DNA from: Caulobacter vibrioides
GTDB taxonomy: Bacteria; Pseudomonadota; Alphaproteobacteria; Caulobacterales; Caulobacteraceae
DNA: 64,000 nucleotides
Assembly (NCBI RefSeq): GCF_002858865.1
Contig: NZ_PJRR01000009.1
Location: 1-64,000, forward strand
Direction of reading: 5' to 3'
Shown here: positions 41,001 through 47,331 of the stretch, piece after piece
Numbering within the stretch: position 1 is the first letter of the stretch
How the letters are laid out: every line of letters starts with the position of its first letter
Position numbers and translations under genes: made by a program
The notes under the pieces: model-generated
Database searches by the model: none
The model's input: only the letters and a program-made list of their open reading frames with translations
What the model was told of the DNA's origin: nothing

Positions 41001-41485
41001 AACCGATGCACGCCGGCACCCACGTCCTAGCCAAGCTGGAGGACTGGTACGCCACCAACTTCCCGGGCCAGTTCGTGAACACCCGCAAGGTCCTGCTGGC
41101 GAAGGCTGCCGCGAGCGCGGTTCCCGATCCGCGTGTCCTGGGCGCCATGACCGAGGCGCAGACGGCCGCAGCCTATGGCTGGGTGCCGTATAGCTGGATG
41201 AACAAGAACACGGCCTACAGCTTCTCGCTGGTGGGGCTGAACTATATCGGCTGGTGGTCCGGCGCGGGGACTCTCCCCAGCGGCGGCGCTGATGGCGACG
41301 CCTATGTGCGCAGCGGCGGGGCCACCACGATCGGAACCGGCGGTGTCGGCAATCTCATCGTCCGGCAAGATGGAGTTTGGGGCGAGTACGCGCCCGACAC
41401 CATCCACATCGGCGGAGGGGCCACCCAAGGCGGCCCGCAGCTCGCCGCCGCGCTTAACGATCACCTCATCACGACCAAACTATAG
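38057..41485 (+). CDS. Tail fibre with four beta repeats and C-terminal SGNH hydrolase
   Basis: 1142 residues. A helical, coiled-coil-rich N-terminal third (about 1-250) is followed by four related repeats of the form ETGYVYAITDAAKRLLFGI-xx-DG (nt about 38950-39030, 39154-39240, 39336-39425 and 39510-39590), then beta-rich shaft. The C-terminal part (about 820-1142) shows SGNH-esterase blocks: Ser866 in CRSDSMFGVA, the Gly block ARGGGTSD, the Asn block WQGQNN, and Asp1114/His1117 in DTIHIGGG. It may deacylate a host surface polysaccharide during adsorption. The SDS box replaces the usual GDS. Confidence 0.75.
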   Translation: MAIGIPEFATQLAALQAQFAAGEIDQAELAAGLQALWEETENIVLLFQNMQEVIAIKATILTALQAALNLKGTVASVSALPAEAEDGEAYQLVNPVDALDGHLFRRVAGAWTDAGPLRGRVGLSAFEIAVAVAEAAEEEPPPNEAAFIAAIKQPALDAAAAADAVREATDQARLDALDAKEATEAVIDAANLKIDETEDVRAATDQARLEALEAKVEALAAAASANLARDVARFKAIYLTRAALYADLDHDAKVLGIVADDSNPTYNGTYVKQGASGTGSWSKIDSVNGLTFQELPRDTGYLAAFCDAAGRPAWLVRLDGAFEVRKIVMPAGILAGASLSPGTVDASKLEATIQSSLTRIPAESPVEETGYVYAITDAAKRLLFGIARDGSTFIPKFSPLTALIPKDLSVTSAKLATDLAALIASPMLASETGYVWTITDAANRLLAGIKRDGTFYAAKFELKDASITEAKFSAEVRQLMATSLSPESGYVYAIVDAANRRLFGIRTDGTLVGKFENALNDGAVTTLKIASGAVTEGKLDPPMARLAVPRVGDVIEVPPDAWRSKLGSVAVRTEAIGSLWAQFPRFMTKALRGLNPASTSIDFRKSAGLSFRGKRQGNDWSPVATTAVPSLVNKGNTTDPSALSTAGRVLGDYYRYSVTSSTTTFDGQTVGLGDLIVYDGSDFRVQKGPTPPNGGGYTSRERGDWWVVTADGTFDGVSYVAGDRIVCIGFDSQSGFGVMLWFKGQAAEGDLFYRGEHDASGGAYPASPAHGHTWQISVAGTIGGEAFAANDYLIYDSGVWGRVPGNPITTVASGKMIPGLSCVQSASEWEVRRTDKNNNRVGVTAAGRHQLSPRRSSDGIVCRSDSMFGVAAIQTNLGNLVTPRQVVAIARGGGTSDNVLATMEHEIANRGDPYRGWFEFIWQGQNNQPGAVGDANWCRTIEAALRIAELIGVRDSRFAFLSILGSMAMTFDGTRINCTQWEPMHAGTHVLAKLEDWYATNFPGQFVNTRKVLLAKAAASAVPDPRVLGAMTEAQTAAAYGWVPYSWMNKNTAYSFSLVGLNYIGWWSGAGTLPSGGADGDAYVRSGGATTIGTGGVGNLIVRQDGVWGEYAPDTIHIGGGATQGGPQLAAALNDHLITTKL

Positions 41486-41495
41486 GAGCCTGATA

Positions 41496-42410
41496 ATGGG
41501 CCAGCGCGTCAGCCTTAGTGACTATGTCACCGACACGAATATCCAGCCCCTCTACGATGATCCAGGCATTTCGGCAGGCACGCTGTTCCTGATGGACGGC
41601 GCGCACTCGAAAGGGGCCTTCACCGGGGTTCCGGCCAACGGCGGCAGCATCCCCAACATTGCTGCCTCGGCCGCCGCGGAGCTCACCGGGGCGGCCCCCG
41701 CGACCCTGAACGGGCTAGTCACCTTCGCCCGCGAGTCCACGAGCACCCTACTGGTCGAGCGCACAACCAAGCTCGGCCTGCACGGTCTGCCGTCGCAGAG
41801 CGCGCAGACAATCGCGAACAACGGCTGGTTCTTCACGCTGCCGAACGCCATTCGCGACTACATCTGGGGCCTCGTTCCCACCGGGGGCCTCTACGTGTCC
41901 CTCATGAGCTGCAAGACTCGCGAGTACACCGGTAGCCCGGCGGCACCGCAGTCCCACGCCCACATCCACAGCGCTACGGCGGCCACGACGAATTACCTGC
42001 TGCACTCGCTTGGCGGACAGGCGCCCGTACCAATATCGGGATCGCAGCTCATCGGTAAAACGCCGGCCTCGCCCCCGGCCGTTAATACCAGCATGCTATC
42101 GGCCATCGGCGTCAGCAACTGGACGGGAACTAAGCCCTCTTCCGGCGCGAACACGATCACGGGGTTTGGCGTGGGCATCTTCGGCTCGTGGTCGTCCCTG
42201 AACATCAACAAGGGCGACGGCATAGTCCTGTACCGGATAAAGGTTGAGGACCTCACGAACACCAGGCGGGCCAACAACGGTGCAGGCGGCACGCTTGCCG
42301 AAGAATATGCAGCCGCTCTGGCGCGCGACCAGGAGGACTTCAACACGTTCTTTGGTGTCGGCGGAAAGTTCAACGGCGACACTTGGACCAACCCGGCGAC
42401 GTTCCCGTGA
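41496..42410 (+). CDS. Tail fibre-associated/receptor-binding protein
   Basis: 304 residues from ATG 41496. Compositionally rich in Ser, Thr, Gly and Asn, as in virion surface proteins. A central THAHIHSATAA-like segment (QSHAHIHSATAATTNYLLHS) could bind metal. No signal or membrane segment. It is co-directional with the fibre, ending before the reversed gene at 42471. It is probably a second fibre subunit or adsorption accessory. Confidence 0.55.
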   Translation: MGQRVSLSDYVTDTNIQPLYDDPGISAGTLFLMDGAHSKGAFTGVPANGGSIPNIAASAAAELTGAAPATLNGLVTFARESTSTLLVERTTKLGLHGLPSQSAQTIANNGWFFTLPNAIRDYIWGLVPTGGLYVSLMSCKTREYTGSPAAPQSHAHIHSATAATTNYLLHSLGGQAPVPISGSQLIGKTPASPPAVNTSMLSAIGVSNWTGTKPSSGANTITGFGVGIFGSWSSLNINKGDGIVLYRIKVEDLTNTRRANNGAGGTLAEEYAAALARDQEDFNTFFGVGGKFNGDTWTNPATFP

Positions 42411-42470
42411 GGCGGCTCGATACGCGGCGAAGCGAACGCCTTCGTCCTGCCGTCGTGCTGCCGAGCATGT

Positions 42471-42923
42471 TTACTGGCGACGCGTCGTCGGCGGCGCAGC
42501 GCCAAGCTGCGCGACTGCTCGCTTTAGGCCTGGCGAAATCTCGAGTAGTGCTCCAATGGCCCGGAACAGCCCCGCCAGCAGATCGTGGGGAACCGGCGAT
42601 CCGAGGTGAGCCGGTCCAGCGCTCTTGAGCGTCAGGTAGGCTTGATCATTCTCGGGGTCGTGGGTCAGGCCCAGGGTCTGGATTGGGAACGGCACGACGA
42701 CTGGTCCGTCAGGGCGTTCCTCCGCCAACTGATCAGCCTTTGCCTTGATCGCTTGTAGCTCTCGAATGACGTGATCGAGAACGGACGGCTCACAGTCGAA
42801 GAGGATCGTAGGGCCGCCTTCCACCTTCAGCCCGAACCCTGCACGCTCGCCTTTGGGCCACATGAGCACCTGGTCAGGACCGGAGATAGGGTAAGGGCCC
42901 TCTTCGTCTCTCTCTTCGCTCAA
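42471..42923 (-). CDS. Reversed accessory ('moron') gene in the late operon
   Basis: 150 residues on the strand opposite to all flanking late genes. A predicted beta-rich core (AGFGLKVEGGPTILFDCEPS; PIQTLGLTHDPENDQAYLTL) precedes a helical end (LLAGLFRAIGALLEISPGLK). It is cytosolic. Inverted orientation between tail and lysis genes is typical of morons expressed from the lysogen. Function is unknown. The opposite strand carries no better reading. Confidence 0.6.
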   Translation of the reverse strand: MSEERDEEGPYPISGPDQVLMWPKGERAGFGLKVEGGPTILFDCEPSVLDHVIRELQAIKAKADQLAEERPDGPVVVPFPIQTLGLTHDPENDQAYLTLKSAGPAHLGSPVPHDLLAGLFRAIGALLEISPGLKRAVAQLGAAPPTTRRQ

Positions 42924-43016
42924 GCTCGCCCTCCTCTTCGAAGGCGGCAGCTAAGCCTTAACCACGCGCGGGAGTCGAGCCCGCCAGTAACGCATCACCA
43001 TACAAAGGGGGCGGCC

Positions 43017-43394
43017 ATGGCCGACAATTCGGGGGACCCGCATCTGCTGGCCCTCCTCAGCAAACTCGCGCCGATGACGCCTGGGGTCGCTGGCGCTGTT
43101 TTGTCGCTGGCGTTCGGTGAAAAGCTCACGGTCAGAGGTAAGGCCTTCAGCGTTCTAGGCGGCTTCCTCTGCGCTCTGTGGATCGCGCCGGCGATCGTCG
43201 CGGGCGTCGGCGCGGTGTGGCCCTGGGGCAAGCCGCCGGCCGAGTTCGGCAGCGCCTTCGCGTTCCTGACCGGCTTGTTCGGCATGATAGTGCTGGCCGG
43301 CCTAGCCCAGGCGGCCGCCAAGTACGCGGGCGATCCGCTGAAGCTGATCAAGTTCGAGGTCGGCGGACTGCGCATCGGCGGCGGGGAGGCTTAA
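43017..43394 (+). CDS. Holin-like membrane protein
   Basis: 125 residues from ATG 43017. Hydrophobic segments lie at about 22-33, 46-68 and 80-99 (FSVLGGFLCALWIAPAIVAG and AFAFLTGLFGMIVLAGLAQA), with a short C-terminal tail. It comes just before the other lysis genes. Size and topology suit a holin that permeabilises the inner membrane so the endolysin can act. Family not assigned. Confidence 0.7.
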   Translation: MADNSGDPHLLALLSKLAPMTPGVAGAVLSLAFGEKLTVRGKAFSVLGGFLCALWIAPAIVAGVGAVWPWGKPPAEFGSAFAFLTGLFGMIVLAGLAQAAAKYAGDPLKLIKFEVGGLRIGGGEA

Positions 43395-43398
43395 GGCC

Positions 43399-43761
43399 AT
43401 GGCGCAGATCCTCTCGATGATCGCGGCGAGTGTCCTCGTGGGCATGGTCTGCCTCCTGCTGCTGGGCTGGGGCGGCCTGCTGTCCCGGCTGCAGCGCCTG
43501 GGCCTGGCCATGTTCGCCTCAGGTCTGGTCCTAGCCGCGATTCCGCGGTTCAACGGCCAGCCCCCAGGCCTTGGTGATTTCCTGATGTTGGCCGGCCTGG
43601 CGCTGTTCTTCGGCGCGACCTACGGCCCCAAGATCCTGCGTCACGTTGACGGCCTGGACGGCGTCATCGACGGCCGCGCGCGGGTTGGGCCGATCTCGAT
43701 CAGCCCCGAAGCGATCCGCCAGGCGATGGCGCTCGATCGCCGCCGGCGGCTTCTGCCCTAG
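43399..43761 (+). CDS. Second small membrane protein of the lysis cassette
   Basis: 120 residues with GGAGG before ATG 43399. Three hydrophobic segments (about 5-23, 32-47 and 59-75) and a basic C-terminal tail (AMALDRRRRLLP). Tandem small membrane proteins before an endolysin are commonly a holin and antiholin pair. Which of the two is the holin cannot be decided. Confidence 0.6.
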   Translation: MAQILSMIAASVLVGMVCLLLLGWGGLLSRLQRLGLAMFASGLVLAAIPRFNGQPPGLGDFLMLAGLALFFGATYGPKILRHVDGLDGVIDGRARVGPISISPEAIRQAMALDRRRRLLP

Positions 43762-43766
43762 TTCTC

Positions 43767-43783
43767 TGCGAACGCCGTTCGCA
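43767..43783. repeat. Dispersed palindrome, copy 8 (intergenic)
   Basis: TGCGAACGCCGTTCGCA between the second holin-like gene and the endolysin; 9,788 bp after copy 7, about twice the usual interval. Confidence 0.9.
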
Positions 43784-43814
43784 TCCCTCTCCATCGTCAA
43801 AAAGGATCCTCGTC

Positions 43815-44309
43815 ATGGCCGATGCGCCTTGGCTCGCGGTCGCACGCGCCTTGATCGGCGTGCGCGAGACCCCTGGGCCTGCCAACACTCCCAAGATCAT
43901 GGAAATGGCCGCCAAGGTCGGCGCGCGAAAGCTGGGCGTCGCCTACGCCAGCGACAGCACGCCCTGGTGCGGCCTGTTCGTCGCGCACTGCGTCAACGCC
44001 GTGGGGATCGAGCTGCCGCCGATCGCCGTCCGCGCCAAGGCCTGGACGACGTGGGGCCTGGCTGTCACGCCGTGCGTCGGCGCGGTCCTGGTCTTCGAGC
44101 GCGAAGGCGGCGGCCATGTCGGCTTCTATGTCGGCGAGGACGAGACCCACTTCCACGTCCTGGGCGGCAACCAGGGCGACAAGGTCTGCGTCACGCGGAT
44201 CGATAAGGCCCGCAAGGTCGCCTGCCGTTGGCCAGGGGGCCGGCCGATTGACGCGCGGCCGCTTCGCGTGAGCGCCGCCGGCGTGCCGGTGACGACGGGG
44301 GAGGCCTAG
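43815..44309 (+). CDS. Endolysin, TIGR02594/CHAP-like cysteine peptidase
   Basis: 164 residues. The N-terminal helix WLAVARALIGVRETPGPANT leads to the active-site Cys52 (STPWCGLFVAHC), His101 (GGGHVGFYVGED) and Asn119 (LGGNQGDKV), a Cys-His-Asn arrangement as in TIGR02594 proteins. These cut peptide bonds in peptidoglycan. No signal peptide is seen, so export would depend on the holin. A dispersed palindrome lies 32 bp upstream (43767-43783). Confidence 0.85.
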   Translation: MADAPWLAVARALIGVRETPGPANTPKIMEMAAKVGARKLGVAYASDSTPWCGLFVAHCVNAVGIELPPIAVRAKAWTTWGLAVTPCVGAVLVFEREGGGHVGFYVGEDETHFHVLGGNQGDKVCVTRIDKARKVACRWPGGRPIDARPLRVSAAGVPVTTGEA

Positions 44310-44311
44310 CC

Positions 44312-44683
44312 GTGGCGCAGCTTTCCATCATTCTCCGCTCTATCGAAGGCGGCGGGCTGGCCTTCTGGTGTCCTGGTTGTCAGGCCTCGCATATGATCGC
44401 GGTTGGGCAGGGACCTGGCCCGCGATGGGGTTTCAACGGCGATCCCGGAAAGCCCACCTTCACGCCCTCGATCCTGGTCCGTCAGGGCCACTTCATCGAA
44501 GGTCACTCAGGCCAATGCTACTGCACCTGGCCTGACAAGGATGAGTTCCCGGACCTGAAGTGTGGCGTCTGCCACAGCTTCGTGACGGACGGCCGCATCC
44601 AGTTCCTGGCCGACAGCACCCACGACCTGGCCGGCCATACCGTCGACCTGCCGGCCTGGCCCGAGGGCGAGGTGGCGTCGTGA
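44312..44683 (+). CDS. DUF6527-type phage protein
   Basis: 123 residues from GTG 44312. FWCPGCQASHMI (about 19-30) and FPDLKCGVCHSFVTDGRIQF (about 79-98) with STHDLAGHTVDLP match the DUF6527 pattern: two Cys pairs likely holding a zinc, then a short conserved C-terminus. Found widely near phage lysis genes; function unknown. It overlaps the Rz-like gene by 4 bases. Confidence 0.7.
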   Translation: MAQLSIILRSIEGGGLAFWCPGCQASHMIAVGQGPGPRWGFNGDPGKPTFTPSILVRQGHFIEGHSGQCYCTWPDKDEFPDLKCGVCHSFVTDGRIQFLADSTHDLAGHTVDLPAWPEGEVAS

Positions 44684-45111
44684 TCGCGCCGATCGCCGCT
44701 CGCTTTGGGCCGTGGGTTCTGGCCGGCGTCCTTGGCCTCCTGACGCTTTACCAGCACGACCAGCTGGTGACCTGGCGGCTGAAGGACAAGGACCAGCAGG
44801 CCCGCGAGTACAACCTCCGCCGCGACATCGGCGAGCGCGATCGCAAGATCCTCGCGCGCGCCGGCGACGAGGCCGACGATCGGGGCGAGGCCGACCAAGC
44901 CTGCGCCACCGAGATCTCCAGCAGCTTTCAGAAGGGCGTGGCCGTTGGCCGCGCGATCAACCATGCGAAAGGCGCTCCTCCTCCCGCTCCTGGCCGCCAG
45001 CCTGGCCCTGGCGGCATGCTCGACTATCGGCAGGCCTGGGAAGCTTCCGCATTCAAGCCCGGCGCCGCCGGATCCGCCGCCAGCGGCGATCTGCGCGCCC
45101 CTCGAGGCTGA
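44680..45111 (+). CDS. Rz-like inner-membrane spanin
   Basis: 143 residues from GTG 44680. A single N-terminal membrane anchor (about 8-26, FGPWVLAGVLGLLTLYQHDQ) is followed by a charged periplasmic helical region (KDKDQQAREYNLRRDIGERD). A second gene with a lipoprotein signal is nested in another frame, the classic Rz/Rz1 arrangement. With Rz1 it should fuse inner and outer membranes in the last lysis step. Confidence 0.75.
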   Translation: MIAPIAARFGPWVLAGVLGLLTLYQHDQLVTWRLKDKDQQAREYNLRRDIGERDRKILARAGDEADDRGEADQACATEISSSFQKGVAVGRAINHAKGAPPPAPGRQPGPGGMLDYRQAWEASAFKPGAAGSAASGDLRAPRG

Positions 45112-45307
45112 ACCGCTTCCCCCCGCCGGCGTCGACCAGGATCTGCTCTATCAGGCGATCGTCGCCGCGCTGGGCGAGGTGAAGGCCGTTGCCTTCCTGC
45201 AGTGGCGCGAGACGGATTGGCCGGCCTGGGCGCGGCGCGGCTGGCGACGCCTCGAGCAGGGCCAGGCACGCTGCACGCCCCCGCCCGACGATCGAAAACG
45301 ACCCTAG
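44963..45307 (+). CDS. Rz1-like outer-membrane lipoprotein spanin, nested in Rz
   Basis: 114 residues from ATG 44963, in a different frame and overlapping Rz by 149 bases. MRKALLLPLLAASLALAACS carries a lipobox (LAAC) with Cys19, and a Pro-rich segment follows (PAPPDPPPA), as in Rz1. The C-terminal part (LLYQAIVAALGEVKAVAFLQ onward) is longer than in lambda Rz1. Last gene of the late operon. Confidence 0.75.
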   Translation: MRKALLLPLLAASLALAACSTIGRPGKLPHSSPAPPDPPPAAICAPLEAEPLPPAGVDQDLLYQAIVAALGEVKAVAFLQWRETDWPAWARRGWRRLEQGQARCTPPPDDRKRP

Positions 45308-45368
45308 CCCGGTCTTGGCCGGGCCGATCCTCTACACCCGCGCTCGCTATGGCTTGAGCGCGCCAAAC

Positions 45369-45404
45369 AAAGCCCGCCGCCGGCTCGCGCTGGCGGCGGG
45401 CTTT
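45369..45404 (+). terminator. Late operon terminator (bidirectional)
   Basis: A 13-bp perfect stem, AAAGCCCGCCGCC with its complement at 45392-45404, and a 10-base loop. It lies between the convergent Rz1 gene and the minus-strand gene at 45419 and could serve both. Confidence 0.8.
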
Positions 45405-45418
45405 CACTTGTCCCGGGC

Positions 45419-45859
45419 CTAGCCTGCAGCCAGCCACGCCTCTGAGTATTCTGGCCCGCCGGATACCTGGTTAGCGATGCTGATCAGAAACGGCTCGAGG
45501 TGCTTTGCCAGCGCCGCCGGCGTGGGCACCAGCAGTTGCTCCTCGTTGGGCATGTAGCGCCAGAAGTGGCGCTTATGAGGGACGGCCATCATATCGATCA
45601 TCCCGGCAAGCCCGGGATCATCCTCACCGCCCTGGCGAAGGTAGTCGCTGTAGAGCGCATTCAGGTCGTGATCGAATTTGAAGGTGGCGCCCCGGCCAGA
45701 CAGAAAGGCCTTGAACCCGAGCTCCAAGACGAAGCCGCCAAGGAGATAGATCGCCGGCGAGTGGTGGCTGTGAACATCCGGCGACTCCGAAGCCAGATGC
45801 TTGATGCTCAAGAGGTACGACCAGGCGGTCTTCCAGCGACTTTGCGGCGTTTCGCTCAT
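45419..45859 (-). CDS. Moron gene; possible HEPN-like helical protein
   Basis: 146 residues. Helical, with PAIYLLGGFVLELGFKAFLS then FDHDLNALYSDYLRQGG (about 35-77), a layout that recalls HEPN-fold proteins (a helix with ELxxKAxL, then a His-Asp-Leu turn). HEPN proteins are often RNases in toxin or defence modules, but the RxxxxH catalytic motif is not visible. It is reversed relative to the late operon, in the right-end accessory cassette. Confidence 0.55.
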   Translation of the reverse strand: MSETPQSRWKTAWSYLLSIKHLASESPDVHSHHSPAIYLLGGFVLELGFKAFLSGRGATFKFDHDLNALYSDYLRQGGEDDPGLAGMIDMMAVPHKRHFWRYMPNEEQLLVPTPAALAKHLEPFLISIANQVSGGPEYSEAWLAAG

Positions 45860-45898
45860 GCTTGCTAACCTTGGGTCCTCGAGCGCGAAGCGCCCAAT

Positions 45899-46150
45899 CT
45901 ATCCACTAAGCCCGTCGCACTGCGCCATGGTCCAGGCCGCGTCGTCGACTGGCCAAGCCTCGACACTGGTCGGCCGGCCCCAATACTCCCCCATCAAGAC
46001 CAAGCTGGTGGGCTGGCGACAGACCCCGCAACCAAGCGCCCCTGCCCGCTGGATCTCGTCGATAGTCCAGGACCGGAAGGCGCGGCAGACCTCTCTGGCC
46101 TTGAAGGCGCGGACGGTATCGCAGGCGCGGCAATAGGTCCGCAACTCCAT
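45899..46150 (-). CDS. Small zinc-finger-like protein behind a LexA box
   Basis: 83 residues from ATG 46150. Two Cys pairs, YCRACDT (about 7-13) and GCGVCRQP (about 42-49), could hold one zinc ion. FRSWTIDEIQRAGALG lies between them. A start at 46243 would put the LexA box inside the gene, so the downstream start is preferred; no strong ribosome-binding site is seen. Its promoter region holds GTTC-N7-GTTC at 46225-46239. It is therefore probably expressed in the lysogen after DNA damage. Function unknown. Confidence 0.55.
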   Translation of the reverse strand: MELRTYCRACDTVRAFKAREVCRAFRSWTIDEIQRAGALGCGVCRQPTSLVLMGEYWGRPTSVEAWPVDDAAWTMAQCDGLSG

Positions 46151-46224
46151 GCCGCGATCGGCGCAATGGCCGAGGCTTCTCGGCGGCTGGTTTAGGCCAG
46201 GATACATGATGGGCCATCGCGATT

Positions 46225-46239
46225 GTTCTCGCGATGTTC
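46225..46239. promoter_or_regulatory. LexA (SOS) box GTTC-N7-GTTC
   Basis: GTTC-TCGCGAT-GTTC is an exact match to the direct-repeat LexA operator known in Caulobacter and other alphaproteobacteria. It lies 75 bases upstream of the minus-strand gene starting at 46150 and about 190 bases upstream of the rightward methyltransferase. Confidence 0.7.
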
Positions 46240-46305
46240 TCATGCCGGCGGCGACCTCGAGTCAAGCCGCCGCGACATTCCGCCCCCTCCGGATAGGGCG
46301 GGACC

Positions 46306-46395
46306 GGCGCGCGGCAACGCGCCGATCGGCGATAGCTCCATCGCCACGCGACGCCGTCGATCGCCGACGGCGCGTCCGCCCCAGCCTCCGGAGGC
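46306..46395 (+). other. Run of four hairpins in the methyltransferase leader
   Basis: Consecutive perfect stems lie at 46306-46323 (GGCGCG/CGCGCC), 46328-46345 (GGCGAT/ATCGCC), 46352-46372 (CGCCGTC/GACGGCG) and 46384-46395 (GCCTCCGGAGGC). The last is 19 bases before the ribosome-binding site of the gene at 46431. They may form a structured 5' leader or a small RNA. Confidence 0.45.
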
Positions 46396-46430
46396 GGCGG
46401 ACTCCTAATCGCTCACAGGAGTAACCCACA

Positions 46431-47294
46431 ATGACGCACAACCCTGAAGGGGTGCGAATTCCGTACCTGCCTGTTTCCTCGGCCGAGCCGCCCGCCCCCT
46501 GGATTGGCGGCAAGCGCCACCTAGCCAAGCGGATCTGCCAGGTGCTGGCCAGCACGCCGCACGACGCCTACTGCGAAGTTTTCCTCGGCATGGGCGGTGT
46601 GTTCCTGCGCCGGTCGGTTCGGCCGGCTGTCGAGGTGATCAACGACGTATCCGGCGACGTCGTGACCCTCTTCCGCGTGCTGCGCTCACATCCCGAGGCG
46701 CTGCTGCGCGAGCTCCGCTGGCGGCCGGCGATGCGGGTCGAGTTTGATCGCCTGAAGACGGTCGCCGCGCACGACCTGACCGACATCGAGCGCGCGGCGC
46801 GGCTGCTCTATCTGCAGACACTTGCCTTCGGCGGAAAAGTCCGAGGGCGGAACTACGGCGTCGATCCGTCCAAGCCCCATAACTTCGACCTGGCCCGCCT
46901 CGAGCCGCGCCTGAAGCGGATCCACGACCGCCTGGCGACGGTGATCATCGAGAACCTGGACTGGGCGGACTTCATCCCCCGCTATGACAGGCCGGGGACC
47001 CTGTTCTATCTCGATCCGCCCTACTACGGCTCGGAGGACGACTATGGCCGCGAGATCTTCGCCCGGGCGGACTTCCTGCGCCTGGCCGAAACCCTGGCCG
47101 GGATCCGGGGCCGCTTCCTGCTGTCGATCAACGACGTCCCGGAAATGCGAGCGGCGTTCGCATGGGCGGACATCGAGGCGGTTCAAACGACCTATTCGAT
47201 CGCTGGCGGAGACCACGTCGCGCCGGCGGCCGAGCTCCTGATCGCGAAGGGCGTTCCGCTCGGCCTGGCTGAGCCCCAGGCGGCGCTGTTCTAG
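46431..47294 (+). CDS. D12-class N6-adenine DNA methyltransferase (Dam-like)
   Basis: 287 residues with CAGGAG about 11 bases before ATG 46431. APWIGGKR (about 22-29) and motif I FLGMGGVFLR (51-60) bind AdoMet; FLGMGG is a variant of the usual F-x-G-x-G. ND at 71-72 and the catalytic tetrapeptide DPPYYG (195-200) complete the D12 pattern. It methylates adenine, possibly GATC or another palindrome. A palindrome variant (47146-47162) encodes MRAAFAW. It is the last gene before attR and the second methyltransferase of the prophage. Confidence 0.9.
   Translation: MTHNPEGVRIPYLPVSSAEPPAPWIGGKRHLAKRICQVLASTPHDAYCEVFLGMGGVFLRRSVRPAVEVINDVSGDVVTLFRVLRSHPEALLRELRWRPAMRVEFDRLKTVAAHDLTDIERAARLLYLQTLAFGGKVRGRNYGVDPSKPHNFDLARLEPRLKRIHDRLATVIIENLDWADFIPRYDRPGTLFYLDPPYYGSEDDYGREIFARADFLRLAETLAGIRGRFLLSINDVPEMRAAFAWADIEAVQTTYSIAGGDHVAPAAELLIAKGVPLGLAEPQAALF
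47146..47162. repeat. Dispersed palindrome, copy 9 (one mismatch)
   Basis: TGCGAGCGGCGTTCGCA (A to G at position 6) in the D12 methyltransferase gene, encoding MRAAFA; 3,379 bp after copy 8. Confidence 0.8.
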
Positions 47295-47300
47295 GGCTAG

Positions 47301-47331
47301 GCGCCCGGGTGGCGGCGCGCCTCCCGGGCGC
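47301..47331 (+). terminator. Hairpin after the methyltransferase gene
   Basis: A 9-bp stem, GCGCCCGGG with CCCGGGCGC, and a 13-base loop, 6 bases after the stop. No T-run follows, so it may be a weak or Rho-assisted terminator. Confidence 0.45.

Noticed and set aside
8721-47162. Reading the palindromes as actinobacterial-type LexA boxes (CGAAC-N4-GTTCG)
   Set aside because: The half-sites here are separated by 3 bases, not 4, and the Caulobacter LexA operator is the direct repeat GTTC-N7-GTTC. Evenly spaced SOS boxes inside genes would also be without precedent.
8721-47162. Treating the palindromes as a set of transcription terminators
   Set aside because: Most lie inside genes, including near gene starts, and lack T-runs. 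Only the copy at 29373 is placed and extended in a way that could terminate.
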